Assembly: GCF_900100625.1 (NCBI RefSeq)
Contig: NZ_FMTY01000001.1
Span: 620,001-684,000, forward strand
DNA length: 64,000 nucleotides
From: Flavobacterium saliperosum
GTDB taxonomy: Bacteria > Bacteroidota > Bacteroidia > Flavobacteriales > Flavobacteriaceae
Reading direction: 5' to 3'
Under the pieces are notes generated by a model. That model did no database searches. It worked only from the letters and a program-made list of their open reading frames with translations, and was not told the origin of the DNA. Positions 36,835-45,855 of the stretch are shown here, piece by piece. The translations under genes and the position numbers were made by a program. Positions within the stretch are counted from its first letter, which is position 1; each line of letters starts with the position of its first letter.

Positions 36835-37092
36835 TTATTTTGTTCTGTTTGCAGCAATGTAATTCGCCATGGTTTCAATAGATACGAAAATTGATTTTCC
36901 TTCTTTCGGATCGGTCAATTTGATTCCGTAATCTTTATCCAACAACACGATCAATTCCAATGCATCGATAGAATCCAATCCTAAACCATCACCAAAAAGG
37001 GCATCGTTATCGTTAATATCCTCAACTGCAATGTCTTCTAAGTTTAAAACTTCAATGATTTTTGATTTTAATTCCTGCTTTAATGCTTCCAT
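36835..37092 (-). CDS. Acyl carrier protein (pigment cluster, copy 1)
   Basis: An 85-residue acyl carrier protein. The phosphopantetheine attachment serine is S41 in GLGLDSIDALELI. Acidic throughout. It probably carries the growing polyene or its aryl starter. It follows the half-ketosynthase gene by 2 nt. Confidence 0.93.
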   Translation of the reverse strand: MEALKQELKSKIIEVLNLEDIAVEDINDNDALFGDGLGLDSIDALELIVLLDKDYGIKLTDPKEGKSIFVSIETMANYIAANRTK

Positions 37093-37094
37093 GA

Positions 37095-37709
37095 TTATTT
37101 AGTGTATAATGTATTAACTGTTTGTTCGTTATGTTCTAATTTCCCTTGTTTTTCCACCAGATAAACAACGGCTTTGAATTTTTCATTGTAATATTCCACC
37201 CATCCGCATAGGACTTTTTCTGCCTTGTTCGTTTCCAGAAGCAGGTTGGCGTAGTTACTCATAAACGCTGCATTGAACTCCCCAAAAACAAAAAAAGCGT
37301 TTTCCGATTGCAACTTGTGTTTGATACAGATTTCTCCAATACAGATGTTCGGCAACGTATACACAAACACCGACGGACTGGGAAAATACGCAGTTTCATC
37401 GGCAATCGAGCTTTGGTACTTCGCATCGGTATCCAAACTGGACGACTGATTGGCGAAAACCAACGCAATATCATTTTCTTCTGCGGGATTTACAACTTCT
37501 TTCAGAATAATTTCGGAAGTCAGAAAAGCCAACTTGCTCAGATTATCCATTTTGAAAAACTTCGGATAATCGATACCGAAATGTTTATACGCCGCTTTGG
37601 CAAATTCCGAAAAGGAACCGTTTTCCAATGCAAACTGCGGTTCCCCATTGATGGCAACCGAATTGTTCTCGATTACGCAATACTGTGATATGTACTTATT
37701 TGCCTCCAA
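37095..37709 (-). CDS. Half-length ketosynthase-like protein without catalytic residues
   Basis: A 204-residue protein equal to the N-terminal half of a thiolase fold. Recognisable segments are IALVFANQSSSLDTD and FPSPSVFVYTLPNICIGEI, typical of ketosynthase N-terminal domains. The expected Cys region reads FVFGEFNAAFMSNY, so the nucleophile is missing, and the whole half with the two histidines is absent. Similar short proteins occur in flexirubin clusters. It lies 2 nt after the active ketosynthase at 37712-38848 and may act as its partner. Confidence 0.75.
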   Translation of the reverse strand: MEANKYISQYCVIENNSVAINGEPQFALENGSFSEFAKAAYKHFGIDYPKFFKMDNLSKLAFLTSEIILKEVVNPAEENDIALVFANQSSSLDTDAKYQSSIADETAYFPSPSVFVYTLPNICIGEICIKHKLQSENAFFVFGEFNAAFMSNYANLLLETNKAEKVLCGWVEYYNEKFKAVVYLVEKQGKLEHNEQTVNTLYTK

Positions 37710-37711
37710 AA

Positions 37712-38848
37712 TTAACGTACTTTTTCAAATAAAACTGCCGTATTACAACCGCCGAAACCGGAAGCTGTTTTCAGGAAGTAATTGATTTCGTTTTCCGTAT
37801 GTTCTTTTATCACTTCAATTGACTGTGTCACCCCCATTTCTGAAAATCCTTTGGATCCGATCAACTGGTTTTTTCGGGCACTTTCAATGGCAATTACCGT
37901 TTCCAATAAACCTGAGGCGCCCAAAGTATGTCCGTAAAAGCCTTTCAGACTGTTCACGGGAACTTTTTGCAAACCCAATCGGTTGAAAGCAACGGCTTCC
38001 ATCTCGTCATTATACAACGTTGCCGTTCCGTGTGCCGAAATATAGGACAATTTTTCAGGCTCCAAACCCGACTCCTTAAAAGCACTTTCAATACTTCTAA
38101 ACAAACCTTCGCCTGTTCTTGAAGGCCCCGAAATGTGGTTCGCATCATTGATCGCTCCGTCGCCCAAAATTTTCATGTCACCATTTTGAACCTCATCCGA
38201 ATGGGACGTCATGTAAACTGCTGCGGCGGCTTCCCCTAAAGTCACCCCGTTTCTGTCCTTATCATACGGTTTACAAGGTGCTTGACTCATCGCCTGAAAC
38301 GAATTGAATCCGGACAAAACAAATTCCGAAACCTCATCTCCAGCAACCACAAAGGCGTTGTCGTAAACACCCGACTGTAGCATTCTTTTAGCCACCGCAA
38401 TCGCCAAAATACCCGACACGCAGGCATTGGAAACCACAATGGGTTCGGTAGTGAATCCGAAAAAAGTGCTTATTTTTTTGGCCAAAGCCGATAAATGAGC
38501 CGCTTCGATTTCGCAATTTTCATTTTCCAACAGACTGATGTTTCCTTTCGTAGTGGAAAACACAAAAGCCGTTCTGTTGGTAATTTTATGTTGACTGATA
38601 ATTGGCGCCAAAGCCAAAATCAGCATTTTTTCTAATTTGGTAAAATGACTTTCCCCGGAAATTCCGGCAAAAGCGGTATTCAGTTGTTCCGAATCGATTA
38701 CTGAGGCATAAAACGACTCCAGCATTCCCAGTTTATCATGCAACCCAATACCGGACTGTCCTTTCAGCAAGGCTTCCCAGTTAGAGGTCACATCAAAACC
38801 TAAAGGCGTGACGCAATTGGTATCGGTTATGTAAACGTTTTTTTTCAT
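37712..38848 (-). CDS. Beta-ketoacyl-ACP synthase (active)
   Basis: A 378-residue ketosynthase with Cys in VSNACVSGILA, His in SAHGTATLYND and His in FYGHTLGASG. Second of three active FabF-type enzymes in the cluster. Its mRNA continues into the half-ketosynthase and the acyl carrier protein, a likely functional trio. The upstream gap 38849-38981 is filled by a dispersed repeat. Confidence 0.92.
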   Translation of the reverse strand: MKKNVYITDTNCVTPLGFDVTSNWEALLKGQSGIGLHDKLGMLESFYASVIDSEQLNTAFAGISGESHFTKLEKMLILALAPIISQHKITNRTAFVFSTTKGNISLLENENCEIEAAHLSALAKKISTFFGFTTEPIVVSNACVSGILAIAVAKRMLQSGVYDNAFVVAGDEVSEFVLSGFNSFQAMSQAPCKPYDKDRNGVTLGEAAAAVYMTSHSDEVQNGDMKILGDGAINDANHISGPSRTGEGLFRSIESAFKESGLEPEKLSYISAHGTATLYNDEMEAVAFNRLGLQKVPVNSLKGFYGHTLGASGLLETVIAIESARKNQLIGSKGFSEMGVTQSIEVIKEHTENEINYFLKTASGFGGCNTAVLFEKVR

Positions 38849-38883
38849 TTTTTTGTTTCCTGATATGCTAACAGTTTCCTCTT

Positions 38884-38981
38884 TAGCCCCGACAGTAGCG
38901 GTATCCTTTTTCTTTTTTCAAGAAAAAGATATAGCGGATGGCGGGAATTGCGTTCGCAAACATACCCAAGCCTTTCGCTTC
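38884..38981. repeat. Dispersed intergenic repeat, copy A
   Basis: Begins TAGCCCCGACAGTAGCGG, then ATCCT, an inner hairpin (TTTTTCTT/AAGAAAAA), GCGGATGGCGGGAA and ends CCCAAGCCTTTCGCTTC. The same blocks recur at 55575-55691 with a different inner hairpin. It abuts the stop codon of the thioesterase gene. The structure suggests a REP- or MITE-like element. Confidence 0.75.
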
Positions 38982-39431
38982 TTATTTTAACAAGCCTACT
39001 TTACGCTTCCATTCTTCGAAAAAAGGCGGAAAATTCAACGACAAGGTTCCTGTTTCATCCACAAATACCTGAACGGTTTCTCCCGTACAGGCTATTTCAT
39101 TGTTCGCATCGTAAATCTTATACCTGAAAATCATTTTGGCAGCCGGAGAATCCACGATAGTCGTTTCAATTCGGGCCACATCCCCATAGCGCAACGACAA
39201 TTTATGTTCGCAAGTGGATTTCACGATTGGCGTTGTATACCCGTATTTGTTTACGTCCAAATAGGAAATGCCATGTTCGCGACCGAACGCTTCACGGCCG
39301 TCTTCGAAATACGTAATGTAATAGCCGTGCCAAACAATACCCAACGGATCGGTTTCATTAAAACGAACACGAATCTCTTTGGCAACCGTAAGTTCCGCGA
39401 CTTCGTTATACTGCTCTTTTCTTTTTATCAT
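38982..39431 (-). CDS. Acyl-CoA/acyl-ACP thioesterase (4HBT hotdog)
   Basis: A 149-residue 4-hydroxybenzoyl-CoA thioesterase-type hotdog. The typical active-site opening RVRFNETDPLGIVWHGYYITYFEDGR is present in split form: FNETDPLGIVWH and the aspartate of the family. It may release the finished or stalled acyl chain. The start is either the ATG at 39431 or one at 39443; both overlap the ABC permease gene end. Confidence 0.88.
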   Translation of the reverse strand: MIKRKEQYNEVAELTVAKEIRVRFNETDPLGIVWHGYYITYFEDGREAFGREHGISYLDVNKYGYTTPIVKSTCEHKLSLRYGDVARIETTIVDSPAAKMIFRYKIYDANNEIACTGETVQVFVDETGTLSLNFPPFFEEWKRKVGLLK

Positions 39432-40689
39432 AGCCGATTGCAATGGTTATTGTAATTATAAAAAACAAAAGTAATAAATTAATCTCGGGAAGGATTTCGA
39501 CTATGCCTCCGTTGCGCAGCAGCACATCGTAAAAAGCATTCAGCCCCCAGTTCATCGGTGAAATGTGGGACACGTATTGCATGATTTTCGGCATGGCGAA
39601 AACAGGTACCCAAACGCCTCCGATGGCCGCTAAAATAACTACAGACGTGGCTCCGAAAGGTGCCGACTGTTCCTGTGTCTTAGCAATGGTTCCCAATAGT
39701 ATTCCGAATCCGATAGCGGCTAATCCGGAGAATAGGGCCACGATGCTCATCAGTATCAGTTTTCCTTCGACTTCCAGCACTGGTAATCCCAAATACGGGA
39801 AGAGGTATACGCCCACAGCCACCATCAGGAAAAACTGTATCATGCAAATCAACAAATAAGTTGCTGTTTTCCCCGCAATGATTACGGCATACGGCACCGG
39901 ATTGGTAATCAATCGGATTTGCGTGCCCTGCCCTTTTTCCTTAACGATATTGATGGAAAGCGGCACCACAATGAAAAATATGGCGAACAATGCCCAAGCC
40001 GGAACGTTGTGCTGTACCGAATTGGGAAGGATTTCTTTGTCGTTTACTTTGGGAACGATTTCTTTGAAGGTAATGAAACTTTCCTGTTCGAAAATAGGTT
40101 CGTCACCTTCACCCAGCTGATCCTGAAACGTACTGTAAATGGATTGGGTTTCAATTTGTGAAATCATTTTATCGATAGCACTTTTCACTGCGTTTTTAAA
40201 CGTAAGTTGGGTAGCCGGATCGAAATAGAGTTTCACTTCTTTGGATTTCACAACCGGATTCTCCTTTTTAACGGAAATCGTGTCCTCCAGACCGAACTGG
40301 CTGACGATCTTTTCCACATTCTGATTTACTTTGAGTTGTAAATCGGCACTTAATTTTTCGGGGATGACAATGGCTAATTGGTATTTTCCTTTAAAAACCG
40401 CTTCTTTTGCTGTTGCTTCCGTTACAGTGTTTCCATCTATTTTGGTTACGATTTCGAAAGAACCGCTTTCGTTTAAATTCTCCTTAACGGTTTTGGATAT
40501 GTTGCCGTTATCGTTATCAACCAACAGAATCGGAATACGGCTTTCAGTAACCGACTTGAACGTACTGTCCTGAATCAGGGTAATGGTTATAATCAGCACC
40601 AAGGGCATCACAAAAAGGATAACCAAGCCGCCGAAATCCCTTTTCAGCAAGAGTATTTCTTTATAGACCGACATTAAAAACTTATACAT
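39406..40689 (-). CDS. ABC-2 type transporter permease
   Basis: A 427-residue permease: one N-terminal helix, a periplasmic domain of about 180 residues, and five to six C-terminal helices (from VPAWALFAIFFIVVPLSIN onward, with GKTATYLLICMIQFF). It pairs with the ATPase encoded just upstream (overlap 8 nt). Such pairs in flexirubin clusters are thought to export the pigment or its parts. ATGs at 40692 and 40689 are equivalent. Confidence 0.9.
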   Translation of the reverse strand: MYKFLMSVYKEILLLKRDFGGLVILFVMPLVLIITITLIQDSTFKSVTESRIPILLVDNDNGNISKTVKENLNESGSFEIVTKIDGNTVTEATAKEAVFKGKYQLAIVIPEKLSADLQLKVNQNVEKIVSQFGLEDTISVKKENPVVKSKEVKLYFDPATQLTFKNAVKSAIDKMISQIETQSIYSTFQDQLGEGDEPIFEQESFITFKEIVPKVNDKEILPNSVQHNVPAWALFAIFFIVVPLSINIVKEKGQGTQIRLITNPVPYAVIIAGKTATYLLICMIQFFLMVAVGVYLFPYLGLPVLEVEGKLILMSIVALFSGLAAIGFGILLGTIAKTQEQSAPFGATSVVILAAIGGVWVPVFAMPKIMQYVSHISPMNWGLNAFYDVLLRNGGIVEILPEINLLLLFFIITITIAIGYDKKKRAV

Positions 40690-41437
40690 CATCGCGTAGT
40701 TCTTTACCGGTTAATGAAATGAACACGTCTTCCAGATTATGGGCGTGTGGTGTTTTATGAATCAGCCCTTCCGGAGTGCCTTCTGCGTAAATTTTTCCGC
40801 GATCGATAATGGCAATTTTGGTACAGAAATCCTGTGCTTCCGTTAAATGATGGGACGTATAAATGATGGTTGTTCCTTTAGAATTCAGTTCTTTCAGATA
40901 GTCGATGATTACGTTTTTGGACTGTACATCCACGCCTACTGTGGGTTCGTCCAAAAACAAAACCGAAGGCTGGTGCAAAATACCGGCAATCAGGTTCACA
41001 CGGCGTTTCATTCCGCCCGAGAACGTTTCTATTTTTTTATCGGCAAACTTTAGAAGCCCGAGATGCTCCAGGGCCTCGTCCACTTTCCGGTACAGTTCTT
41101 TGCCTTTCAAGCCATACATGCTTCCGAAGTAACGAAGGTTTTCACGCGCCGTCAGTGTGGGATACAGCGCATACTCCTGAGGCACAACCCCAATCGTTTT
41201 TTTTATTTGCGTGGCATTTTTATCGTAGGAAAGTCCGCTGATCGTAAATTTACCCGAAGTGGGTTTCACCAATCCGCACAACATGGAAATCAACGTGGTT
41301 TTTCCGGCACCGTTGGGTCCCAATAGCCCAAAGATCTCGTTTTTTTCAATGAACAGACTCAGGTTGTTGACTGAAAAATCGTCGGCATCTTTATACTTTT
41401 TATAAAGTTCGGCTATATGGATTATCGGTTCGCTCAT
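40682..41437 (-). CDS. ABC transporter ATP-binding protein
   Basis: A 251-residue ATPase with complete motifs: Walker A GPNGAGKTT, Q-loop VVPQEYALYP, signature FSGGMKRRV, Walker B VLFLDEPTVGVD and H-loop YTSHHLTEA. Energises the permease encoded next. Confidence 0.94.
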   Translation of the reverse strand: MSEPIIHIAELYKKYKDADDFSVNNLSLFIEKNEIFGLLGPNGAGKTTLISMLCGLVKPTSGKFTISGLSYDKNATQIKKTIGVVPQEYALYPTLTARENLRYFGSMYGLKGKELYRKVDEALEHLGLLKFADKKIETFSGGMKRRVNLIAGILHQPSVLFLDEPTVGVDVQSKNVIIDYLKELNSKGTTIIYTSHHLTEAQDFCTKIAIIDRGKIYAEGTPEGLIHKTPHAHNLEDVFISLTGKELRDDV

Positions 41438-41441
41438 TGGA

Positions 41442-42437
41442 TCAAATGGCCTTTTTTAGTTTTTTGAAAAAAGCTTCTTCCAAATCGGCCAACTTTAACA
41501 ATTCATCGGCCAGACTGTTGTACACGTCGTTTTGATTGCTTCGGTTTTTGTAAATACGAGCGGCATTTACGGCAAAATCGCGCCATAAATCACCGATTGC
41601 GGTCATTTCCTGGGAAAGTGCTGCCAGTTTTTCATTTTTCAGAATAACCGAAGCTTCCTGAAGAAAAGCCGCATAAATGAATCGGAAGCCGCCACCGCCG
41701 GTACCAATTTCTTCCTGCATGCGCACCATTTGAGCCAAATAATGATTGGCTACTTTCACGCCTTTTTTAGCAGGCCATTTTCGGATACTTTTGGCAAGAA
41801 AACGCATGGCCGCCACCCCTACAATTGGAACTGGCGCCAACATATCGGTGCACGTATTTTTTATTCCTTTTTTTATTGCGGATTCCCAGTCTATCTCTGT
41901 TGGGATTTCAACCGGATAGTACATTTGCCCTTTCGGTGCCAATGCGCCTTTGGCAAAACGTACTTTTTCCAATTCCTTTTCGGTTAGCGTGGTAACAGTT
42001 TCCATTACCGGATCGCTGATTAAAAACGTATCGTTGTTTTTTCCGTACACCACCAGATTGTGGGCATTGAAATGAAAACGGTATTCGTCCGGGAAATAAG
42101 TCAGGTTATAAACACCCACCTGTAATCCCGACGGTATATTATTGTTAAGATTGTCTTCCAAGGCTTTTTGTGCCGATTGCGGATTGGAAAACTTAACGCG
42201 TTTTACCTTAATCCCCAATCGTTTCGCGGCTTTATTGAAGATAAAACCAGGCATTGGTCTGTAACTGATTGCCGGAGCATGATTTACCTTAAGTAGGGGC
42301 AAATAGAAAAAGAACAGTCCGGAACCGATACCGAAAACCATGGGTTCGCTGATGTTTATTCCGTGGTGCTTCAGCAAATTGGAAGCAACCCCGTTCTCAC
42401 AATGCGCCGACTGATGATGAACAAAAGTAGTTTCCAT
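41442..42437 (-). CDS. BtrH-like N-terminal domain protein (C39-peptidase-like fold)
   Basis: A 331-residue protein. The first 140 residues match the BtrH N-terminal domain: an early Cys in HHQSAHCENGVASNLL, MVFGIGSGLFFFYLP, and the His/Asp region FHFNAHNLVVYGKNND and LISDPV. BtrH is an acyl-ACP-dependent acyltransferase in butirosin synthesis, and this fold uses a Cys-His pair. The C-terminal half is helical (DUF4872-like). An acyl-ACP transfer role in the pigment pathway is plausible. Its ATG overlaps the stop of the upstream gene (ATGA-like). Confidence 0.78.
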   Translation of the reverse strand: METTFVHHQSAHCENGVASNLLKHHGINISEPMVFGIGSGLFFFYLPLLKVNHAPAISYRPMPGFIFNKAAKRLGIKVKRVKFSNPQSAQKALEDNLNNNIPSGLQVGVYNLTYFPDEYRFHFNAHNLVVYGKNNDTFLISDPVMETVTTLTEKELEKVRFAKGALAPKGQMYYPVEIPTEIDWESAIKKGIKNTCTDMLAPVPIVGVAAMRFLAKSIRKWPAKKGVKVANHYLAQMVRMQEEIGTGGGGFRFIYAAFLQEASVILKNEKLAALSQEMTAIGDLWRDFAVNAARIYKNRSNQNDVYNSLADELLKLADLEEAFFKKLKKAI

Positions 42438-42841
42438 TACGCTCCTTTATAATTTTTTAGCTCCTCCACCGAAATTTCAAAAGCTTCGGCATATTTCGCT
42501 AACATTTTATCACTCATTTTTTTAAATACCGAAGGCTTTCCGTGTCGTTTTACACGCCAGGTCCACATTCCCACATAGCCCGAAAGCGTCATCCAGTCCA
42601 TCTTATGCACTTCCATAAAATAGACAATCGGACTCAACGTCCCGTTTTTCACTCCTGCTTTTGCCGCTTCAATGCGTTCGTTAATATCCTGAATGGAATT
42701 TTCCAACGCAATGGTTTTGGGCTCCCAGCCGGTACTTAATGCGGTGGTGTAATTGCCGTTTTCGTCGGTGGCATAGCACAACTCTTTCATGTTATTGGAT
42801 GAAAGGTTGCTGTTGTCCTGTGGTACTTCTTCCTTCTTCAT
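42437..42841 (-). CDS. Small cluster protein with a possible HTH-like C-terminus
   Basis: A 134-residue protein of unknown function. Residues about 80-130 (WMTLSGYVGMWTWRVKRHG and MLAKYAEAFEISVEELKNY) have the spacing of an XRE/Cro-type helix-turn-helix, though no close family is recognised. It overlaps the BtrH-like gene and follows a hotdog gene with no gap, so it belongs to the operon. A regulatory or scaffold role would be guesswork. Confidence 0.65.
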   Translation of the reverse strand: MKKEEVPQDNSNLSSNNMKELCYATDENGNYTTALSTGWEPKTIALENSIQDINERIEAAKAGVKNGTLSPIVYFMEVHKMDWMTLSGYVGMWTWRVKRHGKPSVFKKMSDKMLAKYAEAFEISVEELKNYKGA

Positions 42842-43303
42842 TTATCGTTTCTCCTGTATGAATAAATTTATTTCGGCTTCGAAAAGCAAAATATCATTGC
42901 AATACGTACTGCATATCATGGTACAAATGCAGTACTCATCCGTATCAAAACGGGAATGCAAAACCGCATTGGTAGTGATGCTGCTGCCCACTTGAGGCAA
43001 CGCAAACACTTTCATTTTTTTTATCCCACTGATAAAACCTATCACTTCAATACCGTCTTTTACCTGATCCTCCTCGTCTAAAAAAAAGGATTGCCCTACG
43101 ATTGAGGAACACGTTTGAGCGGCATTTTCAATTAACCCGACCTCGGCGAAAGCATCATCCGCAACAAAAACATTGTCTGCTTTAATCTCGAAAACGGTTT
43201 TCACCTTCTCATTAGTGAGTTCCAGGATGGAATCCACCATAAGCATCGGCTTTCGATGGGGCAGGTAATTTTGGATATCGATGGTATTGACTGTTGACTG
43301 CAT
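42842..43303 (-). CDS. Hotdog dehydratase-like protein (pigment cluster)
   Basis: A 153-residue hotdog protein. The opening LPHRKPMLMVDSILEL is typical of FabA/FabZ-type dehydratase relatives, but the HFPG motif is replaced by NVFVADDAFAEVGLIENAAQT. This divergent type is the same as the ApeP-like dehydratases of aryl polyene clusters. Adjacent to a second divergent hotdog gene, 3 nt away; the two could form a heterodimer. Confidence 0.75.
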   Translation of the reverse strand: MQSTVNTIDIQNYLPHRKPMLMVDSILELTNEKVKTVFEIKADNVFVADDAFAEVGLIENAAQTCSSIVGQSFFLDEEDQVKDGIEVIGFISGIKKMKVFALPQVGSSITTNAVLHSRFDTDEYCICTMICSTYCNDILLFEAEINLFIQEKR

Positions 43304-43306
43304 AAT

Positions 43307-43741
43307 TTAACTTGCCAAAACCGTTTTCATCTGACCGCGCGCCACTTCCTTATTGTTCACTCTGGAAACAATATCCACCAAAGTTACCCCCATAAATTCC
43401 TGAAGTACATTTACCGTAGTTTCAATCTCCGCTTCTAATTTGGGTAATTCGGCAATAGTTATCGATTTTATGGAACCAATGTACCCAGTTGGTGCCGGTT
43501 CGTTTTTCAAATGAAACTGATACCCGGTAAACAAAGCTACCGATTGCGCCATATGCTCAATCAATCCGGATTCCTGAAAGATCCCGTCGGTAACAAAAAT
43601 ATTATCCTCTGAAACGGTCAAACCAGCCACTACTTCATCTTCTGAAAACGAAAGCAGTTTGTCGACCATTACAAACGGAAATTTCTGTGGAATAAGATTT
43701 CCGACAAAATTTTTATCTAATATGGGTAGTGTACTTTCCAT
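43307..43741 (-). CDS. Hotdog dehydratase-like protein, second divergent copy
   Basis: A 144-residue hotdog protein with IPQKFPFVMVDKLLSF and NIFVTDGIFQESGLIEHMAQS, clearly related to the neighbouring hotdog protein and likewise lacking HFPG. I chose the ATG at 43741 because it overlaps the DarB stop in TAATG, the coupling seen elsewhere in this operon; an ATG two codons earlier is possible. Confidence 0.75.
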   Translation of the reverse strand: MESTLPILDKNFVGNLIPQKFPFVMVDKLLSFSEDEVVAGLTVSEDNIFVTDGIFQESGLIEHMAQSVALFTGYQFHLKNEPAPTGYIGSIKSITIAELPKLEAEIETTVNVLQEFMGVTLVDIVSRVNNKEVARGQMKTVLAS

Positions 43742-44874
43742 TAGCAAACCGTTAAATACGCGTAGGAATATGAAAATCTTCCGCTTTCAGGCACCGATAA
43801 CAATATCGTTTCGCCTTTTTTCAATTTACCGGAATTCATCAATTCTTCCAGCATCAGATAAATCGATGCCGAACCTACATTTCCTACTTTTTTCAGATTC
43901 ATAAACCATTTCTCCATCGGAATTTCAACCCCTTCTTCCGCTAAAGCCTTATACAATCCCGCAACAAAATAATGCGACGAAACGTGGGGCAGGAAATAGG
44001 TAATGTCCTCCGGTTTAACGTTGTTTTTGTTCATGGCCGCTTTCATGCTGTCGGCGCCTTTCACAAGAATATGTTTGTCCAGTATTTTCACATCCTGTTT
44101 GATGGAAAACACCGATTTTGTCAACCATTCGCTTGATTTGTAATCACTCCACGGTTTGATTTCGCCATTTTCCATTTTATCACCACCGGCGTACATACAG
44201 GCTTCGAGTTCGTGGGCAAAGGAAAACGCTTCCATCCATTCGATTTTCAACGGATTTTCACCCCTTGGTTTGTTTTCCAGTAAAAAAGCCGCGGCACCGT
44301 CGGACAACATCCAACGAAGGAAATCTTTTTTGAAAGCGATGATGGGTTGTTCCTCTAAACTTTTCAGACTCACCACTTCATTTTCGAATTTGTCGGCAAG
44401 CATCCAGCTGGAAACCCTTTCCGAACCGGTACAAACCGCATTGTTGGTGTTTCCGGATTTTACCGAAAGATACCCGAATTTCAGTGCGTTCATCCCTGCA
44501 TTGCAAACTCCCGATGAGGAATTCAGTTCCACCGATTGGTTTTTCATCAATCCGTGTACCATGGCAGCGTGTGACGGCAATAAGTTGTCCGGAGTTGATG
44601 TTCCGCACGAAAGCAATTCGACGTCTTTTCGGGAAAAAGTTGCGTCATAAAGAGTTTCAATCGCGTTATTTGTCAATTCGGCATTCGTGTGTGTGGGATT
44701 TCCCTCTTTATCCAAAGCATAGTAACGCGAAACAATTCCGTTATTTCTAAGAATTATGCGTCGTGCTTTTGAGGCCGAGTTATTTATCAACCCAAGAAAG
44801 GATTCCATCTCCTCATTCGAAACGGATTCGTTAGGTAAATATTTTCCCGATTTTGTTATGTAGACTTCAAGCAT
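43741..44874 (-). CDS. darB: DarB-type 3-oxoacyl-ACP synthase III family ketosynthase
   Basis: A 377-residue KASIII-like condensing enzyme. The nucleophile Cys is in SSGVCNAGMNALKFG, the His in LPHVSSHYF and the Asn in GNVGSASIYL. DarB condenses two fatty-acid-derived substrates on the way to 2,5-dialkylresorcinols, and it works with DarA, encoded 17 nt downstream-of-order (44892-45794, upstream on the mRNA). The dialkylresorcinol forms the alcohol part of flexirubins. Confidence 0.9.
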   Translation of the reverse strand: MLEVYITKSGKYLPNESVSNEEMESFLGLINNSASKARRIILRNNGIVSRYYALDKEGNPTHTNAELTNNAIETLYDATFSRKDVELLSCGTSTPDNLLPSHAAMVHGLMKNQSVELNSSSGVCNAGMNALKFGYLSVKSGNTNNAVCTGSERVSSWMLADKFENEVVSLKSLEEQPIIAFKKDFLRWMLSDGAAAFLLENKPRGENPLKIEWMEAFSFAHELEACMYAGGDKMENGEIKPWSDYKSSEWLTKSVFSIKQDVKILDKHILVKGADSMKAAMNKNNVKPEDITYFLPHVSSHYFVAGLYKALAEEGVEIPMEKWFMNLKKVGNVGSASIYLMLEELMNSGKLKKGETILLSVPESGRFSYSYAYLTVC

Positions 44875-44891
44875 ATTTAATCAATAATTCT

Positions 44892-45794
44892 TTAAACCCC
44901 GCTATAGTAGGATTTTCCTCTTTTAATGGAGGCATATTTTAGGGGATACGTAAAAAGGTGCAAGATATAGACAATTGGTGACATTACCCAAATTGCCACC
45001 AACAAATAAATATTAAATCCTTTAAGCCAAGCCGGTCGTGAAGTTGTTTTTTTAACGATGATATTGGCCCATATTTTAAACATTTTGTTCGCTTTTTTAT
45101 CCATTTCTATTAAAAACGGACGGATTTCCACGGCATCGTTGGCTACTAATTCTGTCTGCAAAGAAGTGAACGAATCCGCTTTTAAATGGTTGAGAATAAC
45201 CGTGCCGAATTTGGAAGACTCCGCGATGTCTTTATCCGAAACACCGGGTCTTGGAAATATCCCTAGGAATTTTTCTTTTTTTCCCGTAAACATCCATTCC
45301 ACAATGGTAATTACACTCACATGATTGATGTGTCTGTCCACCAAAGCGATATTTCCCACCAGTTTTGCACCAGTAGCCACCAAAAGCGCTTTCATTTTTT
45401 CCTGTGCCAAGGCCCACATGTTTCTGCAGCCTATAACGGTAACCACCGGCGTGTTTTCTAACAATGGCTTGGCAAATTCGCTTTTCAGAAAAGAATTTAT
45501 CGGAATGGACGGTGACAGGTACCAAACCTGATAGGCTAAAATCACCAAATCGTATTTTTTGGAAAGCACGTACTGTGATGGCGCGTGAATTTCGGAGGGT
45601 ATCTGAAGAAACGACTCGGGAAAAGCATCGAAAAAAGACGCTTTCTTCCAAGGAAAAGGAAACGGCTTTACCATCTCAATGTTGCAGAAAGTAACCGAAA
45701 CCTCCGCATCCTCCAAAAGCGGTTTTGCAATGGTTCGTGCGATTTCTTCCAACTGACCCGATTGGGTATAATACAGTACAAGTACGTTTTTCAT
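44892..45794 (-). CDS. darA: DarA, dialkylresorcinol condensing/aromatising enzyme
   Basis: A 300-residue protein with a flavodoxin-like N-terminal domain (VLVLYYTQSGQLEEIA, then VVTVIGCRNMW) and a C-terminal region with two hydrophobic segments. This combination next to DarB identifies DarA, which completes aromatisation of the dialkylresorcinol. Its start is 61 nt after the stop of the oxidoreductase gene. Confidence 0.9.
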   Translation of the reverse strand: MKNVLVLYYTQSGQLEEIARTIAKPLLEDAEVSVTFCNIEMVKPFPFPWKKASFFDAFPESFLQIPSEIHAPSQYVLSKKYDLVILAYQVWYLSPSIPINSFLKSEFAKPLLENTPVVTVIGCRNMWALAQEKMKALLVATGAKLVGNIALVDRHINHVSVITIVEWMFTGKKEKFLGIFPRPGVSDKDIAESSKFGTVILNHLKADSFTSLQTELVANDAVEIRPFLIEMDKKANKMFKIWANIIVKKTTSRPAWLKGFNIYLLVAIWVMSPIVYILHLFTYPLKYASIKRGKSYYSGV

Positions 45795-45855
45795 TTCCTT
45801 ATTTTATAAACGGTAACAAAGATAAAGTTACCCCGTATTTTTCAAAATAGTTTAT

